Assembly (NCBI GenBank): GCA_036785705.1
Contig: JAWUZG010001121.1
Coordinates: 62,001 to 126,000, forward strand
Reading direction: 5' to 3'
DNA: 64,000 bases
Source: Acanthornis magna
Lineage: Eukaryota > Chordata > Aves > Passeriformes > Acanthizidae
Part shown: piece by piece, positions 49,751 to 61,042 of the stretch
Numbering within the stretch: position 1 is the first letter of the stretch
Layout: every line of letters starts with the position of its first letter
Notes under the pieces: model-generated
Database searches by the model: none
Told to the model about the DNA's origin: nothing
The model's input: the letters and a program-made list of their open reading frames with translations, nothing else
Made by a program: the position numbers and the translations under genes

Positions 49751-50799
49751 ATTGGTTCTGTGCAATAACCCATCTTATTTCTCTTTTCAATTTAAAAATA
49801 TAAAATACATCAAGGATGAAATCAAACAAAAAACTTTAATTTCATCAGAAATTTTTTTTTTTTTCACAGAAATGTCTGCTATAGGAAATTCACACTATTT
49901 TGTTTTCACATTTCCAAAGAGAATGGATTTTAGTATTGTGACTCTCTCAGGGGTCTGTCTTCAGGTGCTGAAGATGCTAAGCAGAAACACATCACCTTGA
50001 AGAAGTGATGAGCACCTCCTGTTGAGCACTGAAAATCAGTGGTGGTGTGCAAACCTGAAACTATTGACAATTCCGACTTTTTTACACTAACTTCAGGAAG
50101 CTACATTCTGATTTCATGCAAAATAGAAATATGTTTCTTCACCATGCTGACCTGTTTGACAAGTACAGACAGCCCTATGTGTTAAAGAGGAATCTACACA
50201 GAAATCAGAGGAACCAGGATCTGAGAAACAGCTTTGCTCTTCCGTGCTGGACCACAAGTGACTCTGAAAGCATTGACCTTCTTTAGCAGCCTGACCCAAA
50301 ACCACTGTCCAGCAGCAGAATTTCAATACCAGGCCCTAACTGCTGAAGGAATATTGTTCATGCTGATATGAAGTTTCACATTGATCAAATGTAACAAACC
50401 CCCATTTAATCTTTCATTAATTTTAATATACTGAAAACTACTGCAAAGAACTTGCTGCTTGCTGTTATTGTAGAACAGAGTTATTGTGTGAAGAAATGAA
50501 GAAAGCACCCACACACTGAGATGACCTTTCTGAATACTTCTTTATGGTTGGTCTGAATGTTATTTTTCAAAGCCAAACTAATCTTAAACCTTTATTTTAT
50601 GCAGCTGAAAATTGGCCAAAGCAGGAAAAAAGAAACTCTGAGGATACTAATCCATATGCCCCTAAATTTATACCTTTCCCAAACGAAAGAAAACCAACCA
50701 CTCCCTATAAGTACATACAATTAATATCTATATAATAAAACATAACCAATTTCAGGAAAAAGCAATTATTCCAGGAATTCTTAAAATTATTTCCAACAT
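49751..50799. other. Non-coding, nothing recognised
   Basis: AT-rich unique-looking sequence with a 14-base T-run near 49851-49864. Short frames only. Confidence 0.5.
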
Positions 50800-51055
50800 T
50801 ACACCAGCGCCACGTATCTCTGCTTTTAGCTGCTGAAGTGGAGTCACGACACCTGGCTCAGCAGACGGCCGTGCACGCACTGCAGAGCCACAGGCACCGG
50901 CTTGGCTTGTTAATGTGCACTGAGGCTGCTGCTGCTCGGAAGAGGACAGCCACCTCAAGAACAATTATTTTGTCTTTTAGCACTCCTGTTGCGGTAGCTG
51001 CAGCCAAAGCACTTAAAATGCCATCTATTTGCTGCCATCTACAAGTGTCAGGATA
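50800..51055. promoter_or_regulatory. Candidate conserved element, GC-richer
   Basis: Compact patch of higher GC in an AT-rich setting, with several CpG-containing words (CACGTATC, GAGTCACGAC, GACGGCCGTG, GGTAGCTGC) and an AACAATTATTTTG SOX-like site (50960-50972). CpG retention in otherwise CpG-poor DNA may reflect constraint. I recognise no exon. Confidence 0.2.
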
Positions 51056-52484
51056 GAACTAGAGAAGCACAGACACCTATGGTAAATAGGCTTGCCTTTG
51101 CAAGCCTAATGGGAGGATGAAAGCCTTGTTTTTTGGGAAAATTAACCTGATGAGTTCTGCTAGTTTGTCCCTTGAAACACAACTCACAGGTGAAATAGTG
51201 CATCCTCAGAAATGAGGAGCATAATGATGCTTTATTGCTTGAGAAAGCCACATGCCTCTAGAGAATTTGTGTCATCATATACCAGGAGTAAGGCTGATGG
51301 AGCTGGCTTTAGGCTCTAATAAAGGAGGTGGGAAAGAGATGAAAAAACACCATGACAAAAGATGCTTTTGTTACTTGTTGAGATTAATCTGAATCAAAAT
51401 GTGTTCACAGTTATAATTTCTTCTACAACTGGAAAAAACTGCCAGTAAGAACAGCATGATTTTACTTTCCAATGCCACTGTAATTCTTATTCCTATCAAA
51501 GGAGGCTGAAAAAATTGCCAAATTATTTCATTAGGAAATGCAGTTAATTTACAGGCTGGGTAATTTTCCCCCTACAAAATTGTATAATGAGCTTTAAACT
51601 CACTAAATAAAGGGTCTCTTCTCTGAGTGATTATGTTCTATTTACACAGGAATTAGTGGTGACTGGACCTCCTTTCAGAGTAGCTTTAAAAGAGTTACAT
51701 TACAAAAAAACGTCAACAGCTTTGAAAAATATCCTAACAGTTGACAGACTAAAACACACTTCTCAGTGCAGCAGTGCATACATACATTGTCTTCATAAAT
51801 ATCTTTCAAAGGATAAGCACATAGCTTTTAAATCACATACCAGAATCCAGCAAATCTCTAATACTGATTTCTTATTACATTATTCACTTAGGCATTATGC
51901 TGATTGAATGTATAGAAAAGCCTAAAAAAACAGATGGACAAGAATGTGAAGGAGCAATACTTTCCTCTTCAAAAATTGCCCTCACTCTATTCAATGCTAA
52001 CTATTTATTTATTATATTTATTATGATTTGTTATTATTGTTGTTATTATTATTATTATTTTAGCGTGGATTTTTTTACTGATTAGTCTGTCTAAAGAATG
52101 GACCTTTTGGTTTATAGCCAATTCTTACCAAATGTAGTCTAGTTCAGTTTTCATATAATTAAGTGGTAGCTAGAAAACCCCAGCATCTCCAAAATGCACG
52201 CATTCTTGGATATTTACATAGAAACTAGGCAGTAGAAACCATTCCCAACAGCAGCATGTTTATGGTATCACGACGGTAGTAGATATGGCACATAAATAGT
52301 GTTTGTCCCTGGCAAGTTACTGAAAGTAATTAAAGTTCCTGTTACCTAGAGCAGTTGACCCTGAGGTTGTGGAAGTAGGAGAAATATATTTGGAAGTTTC
52401 AGTTAAAAATTTCACCTCCCTTTCTTCCTTCGTAGTGTAGGAAGTCCTAATCGTCTTTCCACTGTACCACAGAAGCGAGATTCA
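51056..52484. other. Non-coding with a TTA microsatellite
   Basis: Unique-looking AT-rich DNA. A (TTA)n repeat of about 31 bases lies at 52031-52061. No gene recognised. Confidence 0.5.
52031..52061. repeat. (TTA)n microsatellite
   Basis: TTA units with a GTTGTTG-type interruption. Confidence 0.85.
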
Positions 52485-52535
52485 TAATATTTAAGGTCTG
52501 GAAGGGGCCATTTAATCATGAAGCCTATCCTCCTT
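52485..52535 (-). mobile_element. Possible very old CR1-like 3' end
   Basis: The words AATATTTAAGGTCTGGAAGG and CATGAAGCCTATCC resemble the reverse complement of the CR1-family terminal region (AAGGTTGGAAGGGACC...ATCTAGTCCAACC). The match is short and diverged, and nothing to the right extends it. It could be coincidence. Confidence 0.3.
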
Positions 52536-52754
52536 TATCACGGCATTTCGTAAGAGGTCTACAGATCACACAGAATCAGTGACATCTTTGCAAGTGCTTA
52601 ACTAAATCTAAGCCAAAATATCCTGAGTTGGCAACACAGACCATCACAACAGCACAGTTAGCTTACAGGGAATGGGGAGAAAATAATTTTAAAAGGAAAG
52701 GGGGAGGGAAAGAAAAAAAAGTATAAGAAAAAAAAACGAGAAGTAGTAGTAGTA

Positions 52755-53170
52755 AAAATGAATCATGGGAATAATTGGGATGCAGTCCTCAGGAATGTGG
52801 CACACCCATCGTGGATGGGGCACCGGCTCCCTTCGAGCAAAACCGGGACATCATTGCCATCCACTGGGCAGGAGGGAGAATGCAGCGCGGGAGCGACACC
52901 GAGCACAGGGACAGTGGGCAGAGAAAGGGGCTGGCAGGAACGCCTGGAAAGCCTTCTCGACATCCCTGCTTCACTTTCACCCTTCACACACCCACCCTGA
53001 CATGGTCGGGCCTCCCTCGGAAGCCTGGAAGACAAGTCGGAAGGTGTGAAAGTGGATCTGGTAACTAAAGCAGAAGCCAGCACGGTGCCATGAATACAGC
53101 CTGAGTACAGCTCTGCCACGAGGAGGGTGAGCTAGAGCCTGAGGCTGCTCTGGAGGGTGACACACATGCT
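52755..53170. other. GC-rich patch, unidentified
   Basis: About 400 bases of raised GC with several CpGs (GCGCGGGAGCGACACCG near 52885, TCGGGCCTCCCTCGG near 53005). Open frames occur in nearly all frames (62-118 codons), which is expected from composition, and none shows a domain. It could be an unrecognised repeat, a small CpG-containing exon region or just local composition. Confidence 0.4.
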
Positions 53171-53997
53171 GCCTACTTTCCAGCAGCTTTGAAAGAAGGA
53201 AACCTTTGGATCAGGCTCCTCATGCAAAGTTAAGAATACTTTCTGGAGATTTTATGCCTGGAAGTCATTTGCACGCTTTGGAATAAAATGACAAGACCAA
53301 AGAATTTGAGAGTTACAATGGTTTTCTCTGACAGAGAAGTCTCTACTTCATCTCATAGAAATCCATCCATACATGGGTGAAACATCAACTTCTGAAAGTG
53401 ACTGCCTATCTATATGATGTATGCAAAGGAGCATATGCCTCTTGAATACAAATGTAGTAAAGCACCTGTGAAAATGCTTTTTAAATCATAACCAGTATTT
53501 ACTGAACTGACACAAACCATTTAAAATAATTTAGATAATAAGCACTATCAAAGAACACGAAATGAACTTACTAATACCTACAAAATGATGAGGGACAACT
53601 TGCTGACAGTATCGGCACTCAACAAAATTTGGCCACCACAGTAGCTCATATCAACCACTCAACCTACACACTTGGATTATATATTAATTTTGCATGACTG
53701 CACATAGTTTTTGGTAGCAACTGGAAGACCTTGGCCACTCGTGGGAGAAGGACGAGTCCACCCCCAGTCTTCCTCCTCCCTATCCCAGATCCAGGTACTG
53801 AGGAGGCAGCTCCCAGATGCTGGGTGAGCCCCGCCATGCTGTGCCACAGAGTCACAAACTGGTGTTTGTTGGTTTATATATACTGCACACACTATGCACT
53901 GCTCTGATACTTTAGGGAGACTGGGAATTGCTGCTCAATCTGTTTGGATCAGCTGAGTGACTTGAAACAAGTAATTTCACCCCTCCAGCATTCACTT
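53171..53997. other. Non-coding, nothing recognised
   Basis: Unique-looking sequence between the GC-rich patch and the C-runs. No gene recognised. Confidence 0.5.
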
Positions 53998-54016
53998 CCC
54001 ACCCCCCCACCCCCCC
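53998..54016 (-). other. G-quadruplex-prone C-run cluster
   Basis: CCC, A, seven C, A, seven C. The minus strand therefore has two seven-G runs and a GGG separated by single T residues, enough for a compact quadruplex with one-base loops. Confidence 0.75.
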
Positions 54017-55444
54017 AATAAGGCAATAACAGCAACCTCCTTGGTGTAGCAGCTTCAGACTGTTATTTATAAGAGGAAACTATTACTGCTGAAATTAAAT
54101 CCTTATGAACTTCACCCCATATGTGAATAATGTTGGTCCAGGTGCAATTTTCTAACCTATCTTCAGTGTTACTAATTAAAAAACCTTTGTTGGACTCTGT
54201 TATGGCCTATGAATGTTTTTTACAGGGCGCTCATCTCTGCTCCTTGACTCCTGTCTTTTCCAGTCAGTTTTTCTCTCTCATTCAGCAGCAGCCTCCCTAA
54301 CACTGCCACACTAGTTTAGTCACACCAGCCACTTCATGACCTCTTGCTGCAGCCTTCAGTAACACAGGACTTCATTCTGCAGCTTCATGAGCTGGATCAT
54401 TGTGTTGTTACTCAGACATGCTCACCTGGGACATGGAGAGGCACTGAAGCTTTGCACAGTGCCTGGAACAGAATTTTGCTAAAACTCACAGCAACCCTCA
54501 TTCTCCAAAGTATGCGTAAGACTAAGACACAGCAACAATGCCCCAACACAACTAGCTGCTCTGATTTTTCTGGGGATTAAGGACCACCTGTAAGAAAAGG
54601 AGGGAAGGTTTATTTGCCATTGACCCCAAAGAGTCATTTTTCTTTGGACTCATTCTTCAGAGTATGTGGAAAAGGCACAGCACATCACTACAGAGCTCTG
54701 CAGAGTGAGCTGCACTCACCCTGCAACTGAAGGATGAGGTTCTTGCATCTCTAACACTAAAGCAAGGGTCCTCTTTTTGGATACAATCAAGAATTAGTTT
54801 TTCAGTTGCAGAAATGCTAAATATGCATAAATACATTTTAAAACTGGGCAGAAACATCCATTCCAAATTCTCAGCTTTGACATTCCTCACATACTAAGAC
54901 TCACTTTCTGACGTGCAGAATAACACACATTTCTGTGGTATTTTACCAGTACTAAGCACTATTACAGGCAAATAGGAACTGATCTATATACCAGAATACA
55001 CTGCTGAGGATCTGTCATCCCTACTCTATGTATTTCAGATTTTTCTGTTTCTCTGTTCAAACTTCAGACTAGCTCTGCTTTGATGCCTTGTCCTGAAGCT
55101 CACACGTACCTGGTGTGCATTCAAGACGCCCTGAGCACATCCTCTAGTTTAGTCTCATTAAAAAAAAAACCATCAACTTCACATTCTTCGTGTACTGCTG
55201 TTCAACCAAGACCAATCAAAGGGGACCAACTAGGAAATTCACTTCAGAGGAGCATCCCTGATCTGAATTAAAACATGAATATAGATGCAGTTGTTGAGAC
55301 ACTCATTTTTTGTGATCCATTCAGTTTTGACAAATGACCATGTCTCAGTGATAACCACATGGAAGCTCATCATAGGAATAGGATTTGAATTTTTGTTGTA
55401 GTTACATTAGACAATGACTAAACCCACAAGGACTTTAAGCATAT
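54017..55444. other. Non-coding, nothing recognised
   Basis: Unique-looking sequence up to the LTR target site. Short frames with no domains. Confidence 0.5.
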
Positions 55445-55449
55445 ATACT
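55445..55449. repeat. Target-site duplication, left copy (ATACT)
   Basis: Five bases immediately before the LTR, identical to 56808-56812. Confidence 0.85.
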
Positions 55450-55650
55450 TGTGGTAGTTTTGCCTGGCCCAGTTTTTGCCAGTGGATAGGGTGGGGTACA
55501 AAGATGGCTCCTGCATGTCCTGAGTAAAGATTCTGGAAATTTCTCCACCATGTCCAGCAGAGCCAATCTCTGATGGCTCTGAAGATGATGGACATGCTGC
55601 TGGCCAAACCTGGGCCAATTTGAGATGTTAGTTACGCCTCTGTGAAAACA

Positions 55651-55658
55651 TATTTAAG
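55651..55658 (+). promoter_or_regulatory. TATA-like box of the solo LTR
   Basis: TATTTAAG follows GTGAAAACA, matching the position and flanks of the usual ACATATTTAAG promoter of this LTR type. Whether it is still used is unknown. Confidence 0.5.
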
Positions 55659-56190
55659 AAGAAATCAAAACAAGGTAAGCACGCACTTCTTTGTAGCCAG
55701 GGAAGGAGGAGGAGGAGGTAAAAATATGTGAGGAAGAACAACATGGAGGCACCAAGGTCAGTGGAGAAGGTGGGGGAGGAGATGCTCCAGGCGCCGGAGC
55801 TGAAAACCCTCTGCCAGCCGTGGTGAAGACCATGGGGGAGCAGGTGGTCCCCCTGCAGCCCATGGAGTCCAGGGGATGCAGAGAAACCCCCACAGCCTGT
55901 GGGGATGTGCCCACACCAGAGGAGCAGGTGGAGGCCTGCAGGAAGCTGTGATCCAGTGGGAGTCCCAGAGACTGAGAGTTGCAAAAGCCTTGCAGGAGAG
56001 AGAGAGGCCTTGCTCCCGGGATGGAAACAGCCTGGCCTCGGCTTGGAAATCTGCAGCCTGGAGAGAATCTCGGACAGCAGCAATCGGGCGGGGCTGCTCG
56101 TGAGATTGGACCCACGCCAAAGAAGTTCGCAGAGGACTGTCTCTCGTGGGAGGGACCCCCATGGCTAAGTAGAGGATTCTTTTCCCCTGA

Positions 56191-56510
56191 TGGACTGACC
56201 CTGACCAAAGGAAAACCCCCATGCCCTGCCCCCACCCCGGAGCTGTTGGTTAGAAGGAAGGAGGGAGGGGGTGAGTAGAGAAACAGCGTTTGTAGCAGAA
56301 GAATTGTGGCATTGGACTGACTAAGAAAAGCCACATATCTTGCCCCAGCCCGGATCTGCTGGTTGAATGGAAGGAGGGGGCGAATAGAGAAACAGTGTCT
56401 GTAGTAGAAGAATTGTGATGGACTGACTTAAGGAAAAAAACCCCACACCCTGCCCCTGCCTGGGAGTTGTTGGTTAGTTGGAAAGGTGGGAGGGGGTGAG
56501 CTGGGAAGCC
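56191..56510 (+). repeat. Tandem repeat inside the solo LTR, 3 copies
   Basis: Copies start with TGGACTGAC at 56191, 56313 and 56419 (periods 122 and 106). Each is followed by a run of A and C, a TGCCCC-type word, then a TGTTGGTTAG or CTGGTTGAATGG block and a GGAGGGGG tract. The first two copies also share GAGAAACAG and AGAAGAATTGTG. The second is shorter because of small deletions. Confidence 0.8.
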
Positions 56511-56599
56511 GTGCCTTAAGAGGGAAGGGGGGTCAGCGAAGAAACGGTGTCTTGAGAGCTTTTTTTTACCTCTGATTTATCCTCCGACTCTGTTAGATT

Positions 56600-56605
56600 A
56601 ATAAA
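56600..56605 (+). promoter_or_regulatory. Poly(A) signal AATAAA of the solo LTR
   Basis: AATAAA followed by a T-rich stretch (56610-56619), the normal arrangement near the R/U5 boundary. Confidence 0.65.
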
Positions 56606-56807
56606 TCACTTTTTTTTTGCAACTTTAAGTCTTCCACCTGCTTTTGCCCTGAATCTCGTGCGTCCCCTTATCAGTAGTCTTATCTCAACTCATAAGTCCA
56701 GTGTTTTGTGTTAATTTTCCCTCTCCTCTGCATAGCTGCAGCAGGAGAGAGCATAGAGAGCAAACGTCGTAGGTGCCTGGCATTTAGCCAGGGTCAAACC
56801 CACGACA

Positions 56808-56812
56808 ATACT
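56808..56812. repeat. Target-site duplication, right copy (ATACT)
   Basis: Matches 55445-55449 exactly. Marks the other end of the solo LTR insertion. Confidence 0.85.
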
Positions 56813-59800
56813 CTGAATTGTTTCCTTCCAAAAAGAGCTAAATTATTTTCAGACTGTGTTTTATCACAGCTTACTATCTCAGCAGGCACAGCTCCACTGA
56901 AACTGCCTTGTTTGCCTCTACAAGATCCTGTGATTTTTACTGTCAAAAAAATATGCCAGATTTCCCTATTAGTCACTCACTGAATTACAGGGCATGGGAT
57001 CCCAGGCATGGCCAGCATACCAAGGGCATCAGCATCCCTGCTCACAATCAGATTGTGCTGCTTAGCTGAAGGATGAGATCCTGCTCTTGCCCACATTCAG
57101 AATGGTCTGGATGTAGAGCAGAGGACCCACACAGTAGCAGTGCCAGGGCCCAGGTAACCCCCTTGCTCTAAGTGGGGCATAAACATCACTTAAGCTGCCT
57201 CTAGTTTGTAGCTTTTCAGTTTCAAAGTCAAGTTAATAAAATGGCTGTTGTTGTGAAAGCATTACATAGAAAATAATAAAAGCTCAGAAAAAAATTGTAA
57301 CAGGGAACAGAAATTCCTCCATAAGCCACGACTATGAATTTGTCCCAACAAACCATTCTGATCATCACAATTTAGCAGCACCTGATTGCTCAGGGACATT
57401 ATCTTGGCAGTGTCAGCCCAGACTGTAGGCGAGCACCCAACAGCTTCAAAGCCCCCCCAGAAGTTAGTGTTAATTTGCAACACTGTGGAAAGGGCCTGCA
57501 GACAGGAAAAGGGATGAAAAGCACAAAAAGAGGGACATCCCCTCGTAAATCCAGATGTGGTCCCTCAGATCTTCCTCCTGAGGCATACTGACAAAGCAAA
57601 GCAGTGAAATTGCCTCTTGTGCTGTTCTATAAATGCTCCTTCACCCTGGAAATTGGGAAATTTAAACAATATCAGATTGAGACCCTTCCACTCTCAGGAA
57701 ACCAATCAACAAATTTATTGCTTGATGCAAGTTTTAATGTTTAGAAAAGTTAAAAAGAGGGCTTGTTTTAAAGGATGTTAAAGAAATAGTAGGAAACAAC
57801 CAAAACAACATCAGTTACCTGTTACATTTCAACAACTACTGAACCATAAAATCTTCCATCAATCCCTTCAACTTTTTTGGCAAGTCAAACACTCAGGTAG
57901 TTATCCTCTGACACAAAACAAAGATTTTACATTTTTGGATGGAAGAAATTAGTGCCATGTCTTTTTGCTATATAAAATATCCCTTTTGCTATCATTCCTT
58001 TTCAAAGCTTTTAGAAAGCCCAGTGAAAGTGGGAGCATACCTTTCACATTATCAAGACAGCACCTAAATTTTCATCTTCCATATTCCAATAAGGCAGCTA
58101 GCATAAAACATTTAGAAGCACCATAAGATGGAAATGTAGCAGGGTAACTCATTGAGAACTGAAAGTCTCAGATGCATCTCTCAGTCACGCACAGTTCTTA
58201 TTCTTTCCTTCACTGAGAGAAACACAGTAATGAAAGAGTTATAAAATGGTGAATATGGCAGGTGCAGGTTAAGATGGAGTCAAACAGAGATGAACTGATA
58301 TTTTATTATTATTTTAATAAATACATAATCTAACTGCTTTACTTAGATGCATTGGTTCCAGTGTAATTATTTCTATTGCTTATGATTTTGGTGCTATATG
58401 AGAGTAAATCCCTACCATCTAAAGCCAATAGGAGAGCTAATCTTGACTGCCTATAAAAGGGAAGTATTGTACAATTGCTGAGACAAAGGGAAGAGTACCA
58501 CCATTTCAGCTGATGATTGCTGTATTACAAATCTTTTTGCAATGCTGATGACTCTTAGGAAAATGTAAGGCCTATTTTCTGGCCAGAATTTTGTGCTGCT
58601 TCAAAATTAAGAGTACAAGAGCAAAAGAGGTACCAAAGGAAAAACAACAAAGAAACAGTGCCTGAAATTTTATGGTGAAACTAAATGATCACGGCTGCAG
58701 CTTGCTGCCAGTGGAAATGAGAACAGACTTCCCTTTCCAATACTGTCAGAAAGCCCATCCGGGGAAGATGCCCAACAGTGCCCAAACCAAACCACAGTCA
58801 ACAGATCACCAGAAGATGATCTTTCTGTTAAGGCTGTTTTTAATAAACAGGTTCATCCAGAACAGGAGGTTAAAACCCCCATCTTTAGAGCACAAATCTT
58901 CATCAGTTTCTTTGAAGAAATAGCTTATTTTCAAGTGCTTCAACATAGCAAATCCCAGGTAAAAGCAAATAAGAAAAACTACCTCTAGAAGTATTGTCAT
59001 AAATCTCATAGGTGTACTCACTAGTCACTTTTCTAGAAAGTTTCATGCATGTAAAGCATTGCCTTTGAGACCATTTGCCACAATAAAACACAGCTGAAAA
59101 TGCAAGAAATTTCTCACATATGAGAAAATTTTAATTTTCATTAATTTTATCTCAGTCTAAATAACCAGTCTCTGGAAAAATTGCACAAAAAATTATTTGA
59201 CACTTCAAGAATAAGGGATATTATTTTAAAGAGATGCCTCATATTTTTTCAGAGTGTCTTGTGATAACATTTCAATCCTCACTTTAACCAAAAGACTTAC
59301 TGTTTTTGCAGTATGAGAAGCATATATGATATACTCCATTTGTGGAGTGAAAGGTGAAGTATTTCTGGATATTTCTGGATAAAAGGTGAAAGATATGCAA
59401 GACATACATACAATCTTAGGAGAACATATTGAAAGTTATGTAAAAAGTACATTAAAAGACTCCACAAGATAAATAGTGAATTAGCAGGACGACTAGGGAG
59501 ATTTTTGTTACCTCTGCTGTTCAGAGGTAACTTTTTCTGCAAAAAAACTGCTAGTGGCTTGAACTGGGATAGCCAAATCCTAGTCAGCAGATCCTTTTAG
59601 ATTTTCTTAACTCCAGGCCCAACATGTGGCACTAGAGTAGGAAATCACCTCTTGAAATCCTTTCCTAAAGGGGAACCATGAGCTGAGTCTGCCAGGAAGA
59701 ACTGTAAGACTCCCCTCCTCACTTCTGAGAGACAGGACAAATGAAAACACAAATGAAAAGCATCCATTCTTCCTTCCTATTTGTCTAAACCAGCCCTGTA

Positions 59801-60969
59801 ACCCACCTTCAAAAAATTAAATTTTTGGAAAAACAACAATGTAACCAACTTAGCAGGCAGGAGATAGAACACTGATGCAAGGTGATAATGGTGTCTCAAA
59901 GGGCAGAAGAAATTCAGAGTTGGCCTCTGCAAAGAAGATGTAACTCCATGTGCAGACGTGGGTCTAGACAGTTTTAGTGGACATCTTTTATTGCTCTGTC
60001 AGCCCGTGTTTAAATGTGACTTCACATCTACCTCACTTTTGCATGTGCATACAAAAATATGCATTTTTTAAAAAAAATCTCAGAGAAAAAAGTGTTAGCT
60101 GATGTAGAGCAATAATCCTGTGGCAGAACAGTTTATAAAAGATGACAGAAAGCAGGCAGCACAAGTAAACCTCTAGAGAAGATGCCATGGGAAAATGAGA
60201 AAAGCTTAGTCAAAGAACATCAGATAATTAGGGCACTGTTATAAAAAACACAACTGAATTACTAAAATTTAAAACAAACATAGACTAGGTCATAAACTTA
60301 CTGGTGTCATTAATGCACGGCAAAGTTGAAAGAAAAATCCTCCATGACTAAGGATGAGCGAGTTGTGTGATCAGTTAAAGAGAACAATATGAATTCAAAA
60401 TAAAAATGTCCCCAAGAGAAAAAAAAAAATACACCTGTGAAGAGAAGAAAGGAAAAAACCTTATTAAAAAAACAAAACAAACCAAACAAAAACCCCCCCA
60501 TCAAGTAAGAATTCTATGGAGTTGAGTGACAACAAAAAAAAAAACTTCTACAAAGTTAAAACTACAGGGAGGAAAACACAGTCACTTTCTAAGAGGATCA
60601 AGTGCTCAAACAGCATCAGTGTCAAGTGCGGAGAGCCTATCAGTCTTACCACAAGAAAAAATGTGCCATGTACACTTATTAATTCCCAACACTGCAGTGC
60701 AAAGCTGTAACACCTTTCACAGTATATTAACAGTATAACAACTGCTTCTGGAGAGGCTGGGAAGTTAAAAAGCTAAAAATGAACATTTGAATTTTAAAGT
60801 TTGCTTGGGCAGCAACTGAGTACCATACTAAGATTTTAAAATAATGAGAGCAGTGATATACACCAGAAAAACTGGATTTATTTTATAACACCTGTGCACC
60901 CACAGGGGATGGCAAGCCTTGTCAGAGCCCTGAGAGTGGCTGAGGATATCTTTTCACACTATTGCTACT
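56813..60969. other. Unique-looking AT-rich non-coding DNA
   Basis: No gene or transposon recognised. Contains a small duplication of ATTTCTGGAT at 59361-59380 flanked by AAAGGTGAA copies, and an A/C-rich tract at about 60462-60500. Frames such as 58672-58923 are short and domain-free. Confidence 0.5.
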
Positions 60970-61042
60970 ATTAGGGTCACTTCACCACTATTGGCTTGGA
61001 CTACATGGTCTCCAGAGGTCCCTTGCAACTATTCTGTGATTA
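60970..61042 (+). mobile_element. CR1 LINE 3'-terminal fragment, plus strand
   Basis: GGCTTGGACTACATGGTCTCC, then AGAGGTCCCTTGCAACTATTC and TGTGATT match the CR1 terminal sequence (GGACTAGATGATCTCCAGAGGTCCCTTCCAAC...ATTCTGTGATT). One octamer remains. The upstream part is too diverged to place the 5' break exactly. Confidence 0.85.

Larger units (their letters stand above)
55450..56807 (+). mobile_element. Solo LTR of an ERVL-like retrovirus, complete
   Basis: A 1358-bp LTR starting TGTGGTAGTTTTGCCTGG and ending CAAACCCACGACA. It is flanked by a perfect 5-bp duplication ATACT, so both boundaries are exact and the element is a solo LTR left by recombination between two LTRs. The long U3 has the 'CCACCATGTCCAGCAGAGCC' block (55546-55565), the TATA-like TATTTAAG (55651-55658), and a GC-rich body with GGAGCAGGTGG-type repeats. 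A tandem repeat runs from 56191 to about 56510, AATAAA lies at 56600-56605, and the U5 ends CATTTAGCCAGGGTCAAACCCACGACA in two blocks. The 5-bp duplication and general form fit class III (ERVL) avian LTRs. The 226-codon minus-strand frame inside it is a GC artefact. No internal viral genes. Confidence 0.92.

Noticed and set aside
52763..53119. 118-codon minus frame in GC-rich patch
   Set aside because: Several equally long frames overlap on both strands, which is typical of GC-rich non-coding sequence. No motif.
55876..56278. Plus-strand frames of 75-99 codons in the LTR
   Set aside because: They are part of the LTR's GC-rich U3, conflict with each other and with the minus-strand frames, and resemble no viral protein.
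55654..56334. 226-codon minus-strand open frame, the longest in the window
   Set aside because: Lies antisense inside the solo LTR, overlaps two other open frames (55628-56083, 55758-56222) and is Pro/Ser/Leu-rich from GC content. No domain and no independent support.
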